The position numbers were made by a program, and so were the translations under genes. Under the pieces are notes generated by a model. It was not told the DNA's origin, searched no databases, and saw only the letters and a list, made by a program, of their open reading frames with translations. From the NCBI GenBank assembly GCA_964036295.1, contig OZ038473.1, forward strand, positions 8,897,501-8,961,500: a DNA stretch of 64,000 bases, read 5' to 3'. Below are positions 21,234-31,010 of this stretch, in pieces. This DNA comes from Plumapathes pennacea. Taxonomy: Eukaryota > Cnidaria > Anthozoa > Antipatharia > Myriopathidae. Every line of letters starts with the position of its first letter. Position 1 is the stretch's first letter.

Positions 21234-22548
21234 TTACCAAGTTCCCGGGGTTATGGTAAAGTCTAATTTTACTCTTGCATATTGAACAGCTAGTTGATAT
21301 CTTGAAATACTTTTCAAAATATCTTCTTCGATCACAGCGCTCTCAAACAAAATCAACATTTCTTGTTGCGCTTCTTGAACTCCACCTCCATCTCCAACGA
21401 TCGGATTTCTAACATTTGCTTGTGCTCCCAGAACACAATAAGCAAAAGCTTCGATGCTTCTATTGAGTCTTCCAAGTCCTGCTTTTGTAATTCCTTTTCC
21501 CCTCCTTAAAGCAAACCATTCATGTTGTTTTCCTTGATGAAAATCATTTCGAATGTGTTTAATTACTTTATTTGAAGAACCACTCATCTGAAAAGTGTAA
21601 TCCACCATTAGGCCACTTTGCATCTTTATTTGAAAACCAAGGACTTGTTCTTGTGTTAGAATAATGACCGTGAGCATGATCATAAGCGTAAACATCGCCT
21701 AATCCACAATTTGTTCCACGTGTCCATCGAAGGTCAGGGTTATTCAATCCAAACTCTTTACACAAAGCTTGATATTTTCCTTTGTCAAAAGGATATCCAA
21801 ACAGTCAAAAGCATTTGTATTAGGCAAAGCGACACCCAACTCATGTAAGACCCTTCTTATGGTAAAGTAAACATGAAATTCAATTAAACTTTGAACTACT
21901 TTTGAATAATTTTCATCTAACCCAATACCACATCCACAAGTGGCACACCAAACAGCAAAGCTTAGTTGTTGCGGCCAAAATTCTATGTCTGGTCCTGCTA
22001 ACCATTTTTTAGCCTGTTTAGCAGTTGTAAAAGTGAGTGTTTCATTCATGAAAACATTTTTCATCTTCGCAATAAAGAACTTGTCAGGCGTAACATAAAT
22101 TTTCAAATCCGTAGGCACTGGTTTTGTGGAATGATGTAAAGGTGTTGGATGGAGATTATAAGTTTCCGTCGTCAATAATAATGTGAATGGAAATAAAACT
22201 CTTTTTCCCAAATCTTCTGAAAATGTTTCTGGATTCACTAAAAAGTTTCCATCACTCCAGATGTCTCTTGTGGCTCTTGGTCCATTAGCAGTATCTTTCC
22301 ATGATGTAATAAATTTTCCATCTGCGTCATATTCATAAATTTTTTCATCTTTCGCATCAGGGAAATGTTTCTTGAACATAAGCCTCTTTCTTTTTCTTGA
22401 TCTACTCTTGCATGTTTACTTTTGGAAACATTTTATGAAAAATGGCAGATTCATCTGTTGATCTGCCAGCTAGATCTGAACCAAAGTTTTGAGAGGAACT
22501 TGCTGCTCTTAGTTTATCTATTTCGCTTAGTGTTACTTTTTTGCTCAT
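21234..22548 (-). pseudogene. Large unrecognised ORF (~435 codons), two frameshifts
   Basis: ATG at 22,548 opens MSKKVTLSEIDKLRAASSSQ, continues RSTDESAIFHKMFPKV, and after a frame change near 22,400 reads MFKKHFPDAKDEKIYEYDAD, then ARDIWSDGNFLVN-like sequence and LAGPDIEFWPQQLSFAVWCA. A second change near 21,775 leads to FGLNNPDLRWTRGTNCGLGD and WFSNKDAKWPNGGLHFSDEW. A third, near 21,595, returns to the earlier frame with NKVIKHIRNDFHQGKQHEWF and GRLNRSIEAFAYCVLGAQAN. No signal peptide or known catalytic motif is seen. It is AT-rich and intronless, unlike the host genes in this window. It could be a structural protein of a virus-like element, but that is inference only. Confidence 0.5.
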
Positions 22549-22572
22549 GTTTTGTATTTTTAAATACAAAAC
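22549..22572. other. Perfect AT-rich hairpin just upstream of the 22,548 start codon
   Basis: GTTTTGTATTT and its exact reverse complement AAATACAAAAC are separated by two T residues. On the minus strand the palindrome ends one base before the ATG at 22,548 and begins 21 bases after the stop of the preceding ORF (22,594-22,596). It therefore sits in a 45-base gap between two same-strand genes, a spacing normal for compact viral or plasmid genomes. Confidence 0.6.
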
Positions 22573-22593
22573 AAACTTTTAAATAACATTTTC

Positions 22594-22863
22594 CTATGCT
22601 GGAGGAGCACTTGGCTCCAGTCTTTGGTCTCTATTTCGAGTTACAATGTTAATGTTTATGTTAATATCTAATTTATCCAATAAATTTACAAAAGTTCTTT
22701 CACCGATATTTAAGTTATTCAAGAAGTTTTCGATCGTTGAAGACGTTTCAAAAGTTCTTCTGTCAAATCTCTTATGCTTTCTGATCTTTTTAAAGATCCT
22801 TCCTTTTTTGGAATCTTAAGAATTTCTGATCTTTGTGATTCGTAATTATTTCGAGAAAAATCC
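22594..22863 (-). pseudogene. C-terminal part of an unrecognised ORF, frameshifted
   Basis: Minus-strand frames read SRNNYESQRSEILKIPKKEG, KRSESIRDLTEELLKRLQRS and, after one frame change near 22,735, FLNNLNIGERTFVNLLDKLD and DQRLEPSAPPA before a TAG. The N-terminal side is cut where LINE ORF1 sequence starts at about 22,868. Ser/Lys-rich and helical, it has no recognised domain. It precedes the large ORF by 45 bases on the same strand, so both probably belonged to one transcription unit. Confidence 0.42.
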
Positions 22864-22867
22864 ATCA

Positions 22868-23392
22868 AGTTCACTTTGAAGCAGCCCTACAAGTGGCAAA
22901 CGAGAAAATTCTGAAACTATCAGAGACTGTCTTCGAGCTAAAAATGAGCCCATAATACAGTCAGACTGACATCAATCAACTTGGGCTTCAAGCAATGACC
23001 ATGATGAAACTATTAACCTTCAAAACATCAAAGTTGGGCTTAAAAAGCTCCAAGAGAAAGTAACCTACCAGGAAAACCAAAGTAGACGATACAACCTTCG
23101 CATAGATGGAATCAGTGAAGATCCAAGAGGAGATTGGGACACCACAGAACGGAAAGTGAAAACAACCCTTGTCTAGAAGCTAAACTTGGAAGAGGAACCA
23201 GAGATCGAGAGAGCGCATCAAACCAGACACCAAGAGAAACCCAGAGATCTCAGAACCTGTAGTACCATACATACTGTTCTTCTAACACACCGATCATGCA
23301 ATACAAATGTAGCACGTGTAAAAAATCAGTAAACTCGAATAATAAGGCCATCCTTTGTGATATCTGTGAGAAAGACAGCCTTGTAATGTCTC
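22868..23392 (+). pseudogene. LINE ORF1 (L1-type) and PHD start, truncated copy
   Basis: Sequence nearly identical to the copy at 25,330-28,190. It has a coiled-coil piece, then ETINLQNIKVGLKKLQEKVT, QSRRYNLRIDGISEDPRGDW (the RRM-like region of Transposase_22-type ORF1 proteins), a TAG at KTTLV, and EPEIERAHQT. About 330 bases present in the other copy are missing after 23,235. It then enters the PHD-finger start of the next ORF (MQYKCSTCKKSVNSNNKAIL) and is lost at about 23,392. Several stops mark it as dead. Confidence 0.72.
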
Positions 23393-23817
23393 GTACCTTT
23401 CCAAGTCAAAACGTTATTGGGAGAAATACTCCTGGTTAAAGGAAATACTCCCCATAACACCAGGAAGATTACGAAGTGGAGTGTAAAGATTTTTCAAGAA
23501 CAGCAATAGGTACGGGCAAAGGAAGTGGCTAGGAATGAATCCTAATAGCTCTGTTAGAATTCTGTATGAGCAATACAGCATACTAATTAAACTCTTCTTA
23601 GGACTTGTATTGGGGATACAAGAGCATGCACATGACCTGAAAGAGTGACCAGATTGCACAGAAAGCCTCTGAATTATTAATGAATATTATAGAGTACATA
23701 TGTATACACACACACATACTATTTCCATGCCTAATTGGGTCACTATGAGTTTTCAATCAATCGTCGAATATAATCGATAATCGGAGCATCAATAACTGAG
23801 AATAATACAGATCTCAC
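23393..23817. other. No gene recognised
   Basis: Plus-strand reading gives short open pieces (for example RYWEKYSWLKEILPITPGRL near 23,410) with no recognisable domain. There is a CA microsatellite near 23,705. Nothing further can be supported. Confidence 0.3.
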
Positions 23818-24069
23818 ATGGTAGAGGGGACAGGCTTTCCCTTTGAAACCAAAATGTCATTTTCCTTTAGGCTTGATCTCCATGCCTTTGCTCCCGAAGA
23901 AGCTGGTCCAGCTTCACCAATCAACCATTCAGTAGAAAATGCAAACCTCACACTAGAATTGTTTAAACAGCGGGGGACAAGACCACAGCTGTTTCTGGTT
24001 GCAAAGACTCACATTGCCCAGGAACAGGAATTCCTGTACAGTTATAGCTTCTCACATGCGACTTGGTAG
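23818..24069 (+). pseudogene. C-terminal end of a SET-domain protein (KMT5A-like), fragment
   Basis: The frame carries INHSVENANLTLELF, then RPQLFLVAKTHIAQEQEFLY and SYSF. This fits the SET-domain block NHS--NAN...L-L-A---I--G-E--Y-Y, with NHS contributing to cofactor binding and the final tyrosine to the lysine channel. The usual Gly before EFLY is replaced by Gln. Upstream SET sequence is absent, so this is a torn fragment or a retrocopied end. The closest pattern I recall is the SET8/KMT5A-like group that is multicopy in corals; that sub-assignment is tentative. Confidence 0.5.
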
Positions 24070-25231
24070 CATTATGGTGTTGTGAATTCCTCACTCTCCC
24101 TCTCTTTGGAGTGGTGATGTGCTTTGTGTCACTGTTTTCAATAAACTGGGGTCACATCTTCTGGTTTTGTGATTAAGTCTGCGCAGCAACTTCCCCCGGG
24201 CTTTTGCCCGTTTTGTACAGCGCTCACATTTGCCAATACTCTTCTCTGATTTGGCACATGCTGTGTTCCAGCTTGTAGTGCAAGGGAGACAAGTGAGGCT
24301 TTGCTATTCAAATTAAGGCATACAAATACTCTTGTCCTATGCCCAAGGTTTCTGGAGAGATAAGCAAGGTTTTAAAAGGCCATGTATTCAGAAGTCGTCC
24401 AGCCAGGCCGTGCGAAATTAAAGTGCCCCGAAATTCGCACTTTTAGTATTAGATAATTATTAATGGCAAAAAAATAAACACAGAAAAGCTTTTCTATAAT
24501 GCATTGAAAAATATAAGGTATTTCAGGAGATATTTCATCCAGCTCATTCAAACTGAGGCCAAAACAGAACATTTGCAGATTGTTTGAAAAAGTAGAAGTG
24601 CCAGTCAAGTGAACCCCAATCTTACTGTTCGTCTTTAGAAATATCACTGTCTAAAAATTTCCAAGAGGATCATAGCAACCCTCTGTTGAGGTAATGCAAT
24701 CGCGCATTTGTGTGTAACTGCAGTGTGCACGAGCGCCACACATCAACAATTCTATTAAGTGGTCAACCATCATTAAACAGTCAGTTGGCTATTCAAACCA
24801 TTTGCCAGAAATAGATTAGTTATAAAAACTGACTTTTCTATTTTTCTAGAACTTCCCATTCACATATTTTATGCAATTACAGTAAAACATCTTGTAAATT
24901 TTAAATTTTGATAAAATTTTGACAGAGCTATACTGAATTCTGATTCTTAGTGAACTGCTACAAGATAGCAATAATTCATTCCATAATGCCACATTTGTGA
25001 AACAACATCAGGGCCCGGTTGCTCAAAAGCCAATTAAGCTAATCCAGAATTAACAAAATTCTTTTTCTTGATCTCTCTGCCAACAAACAGCGGTCAGTGG
25101 TCAGCGGTCAGAGAAGATGGCGGTCGAACATTTCACACCTCCATAATATATCATCAAGAAATCACCTTGAACCACAAATCTTAGTTCCTTAGTCAAGGGA
25201 TTTTGCCCTATCAAACACCAACTACTGCAAA
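24070..25231. other. No gene recognised
   Basis: AT-rich intergenic sequence. Positions 24,537-24,562 share an exact 26-base string with the second exon of the P-loop gene at about 30,831, suggesting a small relic of the same element. Nothing else is identifiable. Confidence 0.35.
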
Positions 25232-25461
25232 ATGCCTCCCACGACAGGTAAATCAACATCTGGCACAAACAAAGAGGAAGAGAATCAACTTGTCAATATG
25301 GTGACAGTACATAAACTTCTGGCAGATCGAGAAAAATCCATCAAAGCTCACTTTGAAGCAGCCCTACAAGTGGCAAACGAGAAAATTCTGAAACTACCAG
25401 AAACTGTCATCGAGCTAAAAACAAGCCTAGAATACATTCAGACTGAAATCGATCAACTTAA

Positions 25462-27566
25462 CCCTTTATAGCCCGTAGGCCACTGTAGTGGCCTTGCTAC
25501 CAAGTGCCCATAGGCCCTGTAGTGGCCAAAAACAACAGTGTTCATTCAAGCAACGCTATTGGCCTGCTATTCATGGCAACAGGCCTCTTTGTATTTCCAT
25601 CAATCAAATGAGAGATGAACAATTCCTTTGAGACCTCAAACGTCAGGATTGACCGCGTGGTTGATTTTATGCAAATTTTTAAAAGTGAGTGTTGAGTGTT
25701 GTGCAATGGCGGTGGCGTTATTCGAGAGTAGCGATAGTGAAGACAAATTTTTAGGTTTTACACGAGAAGATATTGATCGATTATGCCCAGAAGATAACCA
25801 AGCAGCATCGGACAAGTGATATCTCTGGAGAATTTTCCGAGGATGATTCAAACAGTGAATCCGAGAAAGATGCGGAGGTGGATGAATGGCAGTGCAATCT
25901 CCACAATGTGAACATCGCTCCCTTCGACAGAGCAACCGGACCAACAACTTTCCTTCCTGCTGAAGCGGGGGCAAGCGACTTTGTATGACTGGTTTTCCCG
26001 GATGATTTGTTGGATTTGATCGTGAGAGAAACGAATCACAACGCACAGTAAAAACAACAACAAGCAGGCCGCAACGACCAGTGCTGGGAGCCCATCAGTA
26101 GTGCCGACATCTGAGTCTACTTGGGGTTAGTCTCTTTCAAGTCATCAAATCGCTGCCATCGGAACACCACTACTGGTCGTTCGATAAGCTATTGGGAGTG
26201 CAAAGAGACTGTCTGAGACATCCGCATGAGAACACCGGCCAAACCGCGAGAACGCAATCGACAAAGGCCTTGTCAAGTTCAAGGGACGTTTGTCATTTAA
26301 GCAGTACATGCCCTTGAAGCCCACGAAGCAAGGAATTAAAGTTTGGCTGCGTGCCGATTCACATACACATTTTGTCTCCAAGTTCCAAGTGTACACCGGC
26401 CGTCCACAACAAGGAAAAGAACAAGGCCTTGGAGAACGCGTGGTAAAAGATCTCTCCCGAGATCTTGTCAATGGTGGATATCACCTCATTTTCGACAACT
26501 TTTTTCCAAGCTTTCAGCTAATGAATTCCCTCCTGAACAACATGATTTATGCAACAGCGATGACGCGTCCAAACCGGAAAGCCTTTCCCCGGGAATTGAA
26601 AGACGCAAAGCTTCGCCGTGGAGAGTGCATTACAATGCAGCATAGCAGCGTAACCGCTTGCAGTTGGCAAAACAAGAAGTAAACTTTCTTACGTTTTGCC
26701 AACCTGCTGGGGACGACACTGCCACCAGAAGGGCAAGAGATGGCTCGCTACAAGAGGTGAATGTGCCACCATGTGTTGTGTTATACAACAAATACATGGG
26801 TGGCGTCGACTATGCCAACCAGAAGCGAGGGGATTACAGGATCCCAGTCAAATCTCGTCACTGGTACCACTATCTGGCGTTCTTCTTCTTTGACACTGCT
26901 GTCTCTTCGGCAACTCACAGAACCATCAGCCGACAACCCAGCTGAAATTTCGGCTGGAAATCCGCAATGAATGTCGCATTTTCCTCGCCGTGTCCCAACC
27001 AATCAATGCACTCACTGTGCATCTTTTGGCCAAAGGCACCGTTCAAGCTGGGGGTGTGCGCTGTGCGGAGTGACGCTCTGCATTGGCTGCTTCGAGCCCT
27101 TTCACTCGCAGTGAAGCAAGATGGCGTGCGAAATTTGAATTATAGTGACTGCCCAAGATTAATGATTTGCTAGCTTTCTGATCTTCTAGGCAGACCTTAC
27201 AATGTTTTGATCGCTTTATTGGTAATTCTTGATCCCAAATTAGGTTTCTCCACGTCTGAGAACTGTTTAGATAGCATTTTAGATTGACTTAAGAACAGTA
27301 TTTCGTGTAATAGAGTCCAATTTTCAAATGCAACATGGACTTTCAGAATATTTTTCTCTGCTGCCAAGTTGTGTTTTTGTTTGTATGCTCAGTGATGTGG
27401 TCTATTAAAGATCTCTGAATGGCTGTGATTTTTCCGTGGTCAGTGGCACAATATCTTTTCAGAAACAGACAAAATTGTGAGGTGCTCTTGTAGTTTCACA
27501 CATGGCAGCCATTTTCAGTTGGGCATAGGACCCACCCCTCCATTTTTTGCCTTGGGCTATGAAGGG
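25462..27566 (+). mobile_element. piggyBac-type transposon nested in the LINE ORF1
   Basis: Left terminus CCCTTTATAGCCC (25,462-25,474) and right terminus GGGCTATGAAGGG (27,554-27,566) form a 13-bp inverted repeat with one mismatch. The left flank is TTAA (25,458-25,461) and the right flank TTAC (27,567-27,570), so one base of the expected TTAA duplication has changed. Just inside the left end, AGGCCACTGTAGTGGCCT is a near-palindrome. The insertion splits a LINE frame that is continuous at 22,868-23,235 in the sister copy. The element is 2105 bp. Confidence 0.88.
25706..27114 (+). pseudogene. piggyBac transposase (DDE_Tnp_1_7) remnant 1
   Basis: ATG at 25,706 opens MAVALFESSDSEDKFLGFTR. After breaks come WFFPDDLLDLIVRETNHNAQ (in part), then a long intact stretch: KFKGRLSFKQYMPLKPTKQG, IKVWLRADSHTHFVSKFQVY, DLVNGGYHLIFDNFFPSFQL. 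Near the end VVLYNKYMGGVDYANQKRGD and HWYHYLAFFFFDTAVS are the last core motifs. The cysteine-rich tail (QCTHCASF, CALCGVTLCIGCF) closes at 27,112. One catalytic Asp is retained in FDNFF and another in GGVDYA, but an internal part (about 26,045-26,270) is scrambled and several frames are broken. Confidence 0.82.
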
Positions 27567-28115
27567 TTACGGCTTCAAGCAATGACCATGATGAAACTAT
27601 TAACCTTCAAAACATCAAAGTTGGGCTTAAAAAGCTCCAAGAGAAAGTAACCTACCAGGAAAACCAAAGTAGACAATACAACCTTCACATAGATGGAATC
27701 AGTGAAGATCCAAGAGAAGATTGGGACACCACAGAACGGAAAGTGAAAGCAACCCTTGTCTAGAAGCTAAACTTGGAAGAGGAACCAGAGATTGAGAGCA
27801 CATCGAACTGGACACCAAAGAAACTCTGATGGCACCATCCGAACCAGACCTTGCACAATTGTGCGCAAGCTCTACGATTGGAAGCTGAAGGAGTACATTC
27901 TCAAAATGGCCAAGAGGACAAAACCACCCGGCATATATGTCAATGAAGATCTGGCTGAGGCAACACTCAAGAAACGTAAGGAACTTTTACCAGAACTAAT
28001 TAAAGCAAGAAATCAAGGCAAGTAGGCGTAATTTAGCCTGGACAAACTAATTGTAAAAGACCAGAGATCTCAGAACCTGTAGTACCATACATACAGTTCT
28101 TCTAACACACCGATC

Positions 28116-28513
28116 ATGCAATTCAAATGTAGCACATGTAAAAAATCAGTAAACTCGAATCATAAGGCCACCCTTTGTGATATCTGTAACAAATGGGTGC
28201 ACATTTATTGCAACAGTCTAACCCACAAGGATTATCTTTATTATCAGACTACAGGTACTGAGAGATCCACTGGTTCTGTAAAAATTGTCTTGCTGAACTA
28301 TTACCTTATTCTGGTTTGGAAAATTGTGAGATCTTTGCTCTTAAAGGTTTTGAAAACCCAAGTTATCTTGACTCGACCATCTTTTGATATCCTATCGAAA
28401 TTATCCAACATGCCCAATCTAAATGTATTCAATAACGAAAATAACCCAACTAATCCTATTAATTCTAAATACCATTTCTCTTACGACTTAAGAGCAGCTC
28501 CACGTAAATATTA
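28116..28513 (+). pseudogene. PHD-finger start of a LINE ORF2, frameshifted
   Basis: ATG at 28,116 begins MQFKCSTCKKSVNSNHKATL, then CDICNKWVHIYCNSLTHKDY, a PHD zinc finger of Cys4-His-Cys3 type. The final cysteine pair (HWFCKNCLAELLP, near 28,275) is in another frame, so one indel breaks the finger. Further sequence includes LENCEIFALKGFENPSYLDS. In several non-LTR elements a PHD finger lies at the start of the second ORF; the endonuclease and reverse transcriptase do not follow here. It lies 91 bases after ORF1, the order also seen in the truncated copy at 23,296. Confidence 0.72.
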
Positions 28514-28655
28514 ACCAAGGTGGTGCAATATAAAAAAATCAGAATTTCCCTAATTTCGCCAGGATAATGCTATTGGATCACTTGCAGAAACATTAATTTT
28601 AATTCGTTCAGGCAAATATTTATTTTCTGAGTGACCTTTCCTATCCGGCCCATGT

Positions 28656-28886
28656 TTGAAAGGGAGCAGTTGCACTCATGCTTGTTGCTGCAGAAGCTGT
28701 GGCAACGCTGCAGAACAGATCGAATCAAAGTCAATGAAGCAAGGAAAGGCTTGCTGTTGTGGACACAATACAGCCAAGAAGAATCCTGAGCACATCAGTT
28801 GCAAAGATGGGGTGTGTAAATCAAAATGTCCTTGCTTAGCGTTCAGCCAGGGTTGTGGTAACTTGTGTTTGTATATAAACTGTTGA
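28656..28886 (+). pseudogene. Cysteine-rich (CXC/tesmin-like) fragment
   Basis: The frame has 16 cysteines in about 76 residues: CTHACCCRSCGN, GKACCCGHNT, then CKDGVCKSKCPCLAFSQGCG and NLCLYINC before a stop. The last part follows the pattern R-KSKCPCL---GC---C-C--C seen in CXC (tesmin/TSO1-like) domains that bind DNA through clustered zinc. Such domains occur in several animal transposon proteins. No start or partner exon is tied to it, and it is probably a fragment of the same element family as the DUF3987-like and DUF7869-like pieces nearby. Confidence 0.4.
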
Positions 28887-29481
28887 AATGGGTAAAAGTG
28901 CAAAAGAAAGTAAACCCATCTCCAACAACCCATAAGAAAAAAACGTGAAACGATAGTTCGTTATAAACGACAAAAGAGCTCCACTTTTCTTCATAACGAG
29001 GGTTATGAATTGTGAAGCAGCACTTTTGCTACAAGTTGTTTCTTTTTAAAGCCTCACATCAGTGTCACCAACAGAAAATGTTGTCCTTTTCAACTCAGCA
29101 ATCCAATATTCAATTACCTGGGATTTGGGAACCCCACCTGCATGTAAGACCTTATCTCAAATAGTAGAGAAGCTGCAATTAATTAAAAAGAAACAGGATC
29201 TTGTTGCAGTTTTTAATTACAACTGAATTTTTTATATGAATTAAGAAATACATCAGTCTGGGAAATGTAATTTCTTCATAGAAACACCTTGATTCCAGGG
29301 GTATCATGCATGTTTAGATGACTGGAAATCATGCCAGGGCAAAGTCCTGCAAGCTGTACCAGGACCTGCATTTCTGGTCAAAAAAAAATTCATGACTGGG
29401 TTCCAAACTGAAATCTAGGTCACCATCAGTCAGCATAAATGAATCTTTTCAAAAAGAAAAAGCAGCCATCATTCTGAACTC
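28887..29481. other. No gene recognised
   Basis: Short open frames only. The inverted strings TTCGTTATAAACGA (28,960s) and TTCATAACGAGG (about 28,990) are the only structure noted. Confidence 0.3.
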
Positions 29482-29960
29482 ATGTCTTCAGAGGAGAGCG
29501 ACGATGAAGTCAAACCAAGTAAGGGACCACAAGCTCAAAAACTAGAGAGGCTGAGCTGGCAGAGGACCAAGCTGAAAAACATTAAAGCAGTCCTTGATGA
29601 AAACTATGCCAAAAACATGACCCCCCAAGCAGAAAAGGACTGCAGCCAAAGTCCAGCTACGCGGTGAAGTGTCAGATAGTAGCCCTAAGTGTGCCATCAG
29701 GCAGACTGCTCCAACAGAAGACAACTGACAGAGTCAAACAGATCGCCAAATGCTTAGCAGAGACCCAGAAACCAAGGAACCTAGAGACCCAGAATCCCAG
29801 AGAACCAGAGACAGTTATGAGAAAAAATGTCAATGGACCAAGAAAAAAGAGGGAAGCAACAGATGGTTTAGACCTGGAACCTACAAACATCAATATACTG
29901 TTGTCGATGTCACTGGTGAGTCTTACACCAAGCAGAAGCTGAAAATTGAGCGAAAATTGT
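29482..29960 (+). pseudogene. Unrecognised acidic/basic ORF fragment
   Basis: ATG at 29,482 reads MSSEESDDEVKPSKGPQAQK, then LSWQRTKLKNIKAVLDENYA, to a stop at 29,664. The pattern of an acidic start followed by W---KLK-LK--LD--Y is one I associate with mobile-element proteins of cnidarians but cannot name. Overlapping frames continue with a Glu/Arg/Pro-rich segment (LETQNPREPETVMRKN) and TDGLDLEPTNINI before ending. At least one frame change is needed to join them. Low complexity limits any call. Confidence 0.3.
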
Positions 29961-30598
29961 AGGTTTCAAGTGCAAAAAAGCATTTTTAGAGGTCAGAGCC
30001 AAAAAAGGCACCCATGCTGCCCAACTGACTGCTGACTGCTTTGCACTATGAGCAGGCACTCAATGTAATGGAGGATGTACAGTTTGTAATGCCAATACAA
30101 TTTAAGAAGTGTTTTTGCAATTCTAAAGAAAAATAAGTTGGTGTGAGATATTTTTAATTACTGGTAATGTCAGTTTTCCTTTCAAATATTTACAATATAA
30201 ATTTTGTGAAAATGTCAGGTTCGGATCTGATGTGCATGTACTGCAAACTTCAAGATCTCATTACTTCATGTGTCTGGGAACGTGCATGTGCATTGCCCTG
30301 TCTTCCATCTTATGCCTTCCTCTGCCGTTCATGACTTTAACTCCCATTTACCTCTCCCATTACACACACTTTCGTTATAAAATCTATTGAAACAGTTACA
30401 CCTGGACATTAAACCTTTATGCCTTGCACCTGAGTCACTTTCACTTTCAAAGACTACCTTCCAGCTATTGTTACTTTTGTCACAATAAAATGTGACAACT
30501 TGTACAAGTCCCTAATTTTGAATACATTGAATGTCAACTGTTGAATAACGCCGGCTTCAAAACTCAATGGCAAAGGTTATTTCATCCCTTCGCTTTTA

Positions 30599-31010
30599 AT
30601 GACAACTGCTTATCTGTTGGCGTGCAACAATGCACAAGTCCAGACCTTGATGCACCAGCAGCCACTGAATATTTTCACCATGTTTGTTGGATATCCAGGA
30701 ACAGGTAACAACGTCACTACTTTTACCCTTCCCATTTGGAAACCTTTTATCTCATGTGTAGTTTTTCATTTTTATGTAAATATACCAATACTTTCTGATT
30801 AACCTCCACAGGCAAATCGTCAGCCATCCAGCTCATTCAAACTGAGGCCAGTAAATTTTCCGTATCCAGAGCAAAAGTAGCTGCTGCAGATGTTTTCATT
30901 TGAAAATTCCCAGCTGCCATCAGCCAGTCAACCATAGATGGATGCAATAGCAGAAATGTAGGCAGTGTTATTGCCCCCACATTCGCCAATGGTGTTGCAA
31001 AAGTCAATTA
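30599..31010 (+). pseudogene. P-loop (DUF3987-like) exon pair with an intron
   Basis: A first exon reads LIFTMFVGYPGTG-like sequence (QQPLNIFTMFVGYPGTG) and stops at a GTAACA donor at about 30,704. A second exon after CCTCCACAG (about 30,812) continues KSSAIQLIQTEASKFSVSRA. Joined by splicing they give a Walker A motif, GYPGTGKSSA. The second exon then has a TGA near 30,900 and continues FPAAISQSTIDGCNSRNVG and VIAPTFANGVAKVN. The layout resembles DUF3987-type P-loop proteins of mobile elements. The in-frame stop and absent rest of the ATPase make it a remnant. Confidence 0.5.

Larger units (their letters stand above)
25232..28024 (+). pseudogene. LINE ORF1 (L1-type, coiled coil + RRM), split by a piggyBac
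   Basis: ATG at 25,232 opens MPPTTGKSTSGTNKEEENQL and a coiled coil (KAHFEAALQVANEKILKLPE) that stops at the transposon inserted at 25,462. From 27,567 the same protein continues. It has LQNIKVGLKKLQEKVTYQEN, the RRM-like stretch with HIDGISEDPREDW, a TAG after ATLV, then the C-terminal domain (TIVRKLYDWKLKEYILKMAK, PGIYVNEDLAEATLKKRKEL, LIKARNQGK) ending at 28,022-28,024. This is the L1 ORF1p/Transposase_22 layout. It binds element RNA in the active LINE. Here it is interrupted and stop-bearing. Confidence 0.8.
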
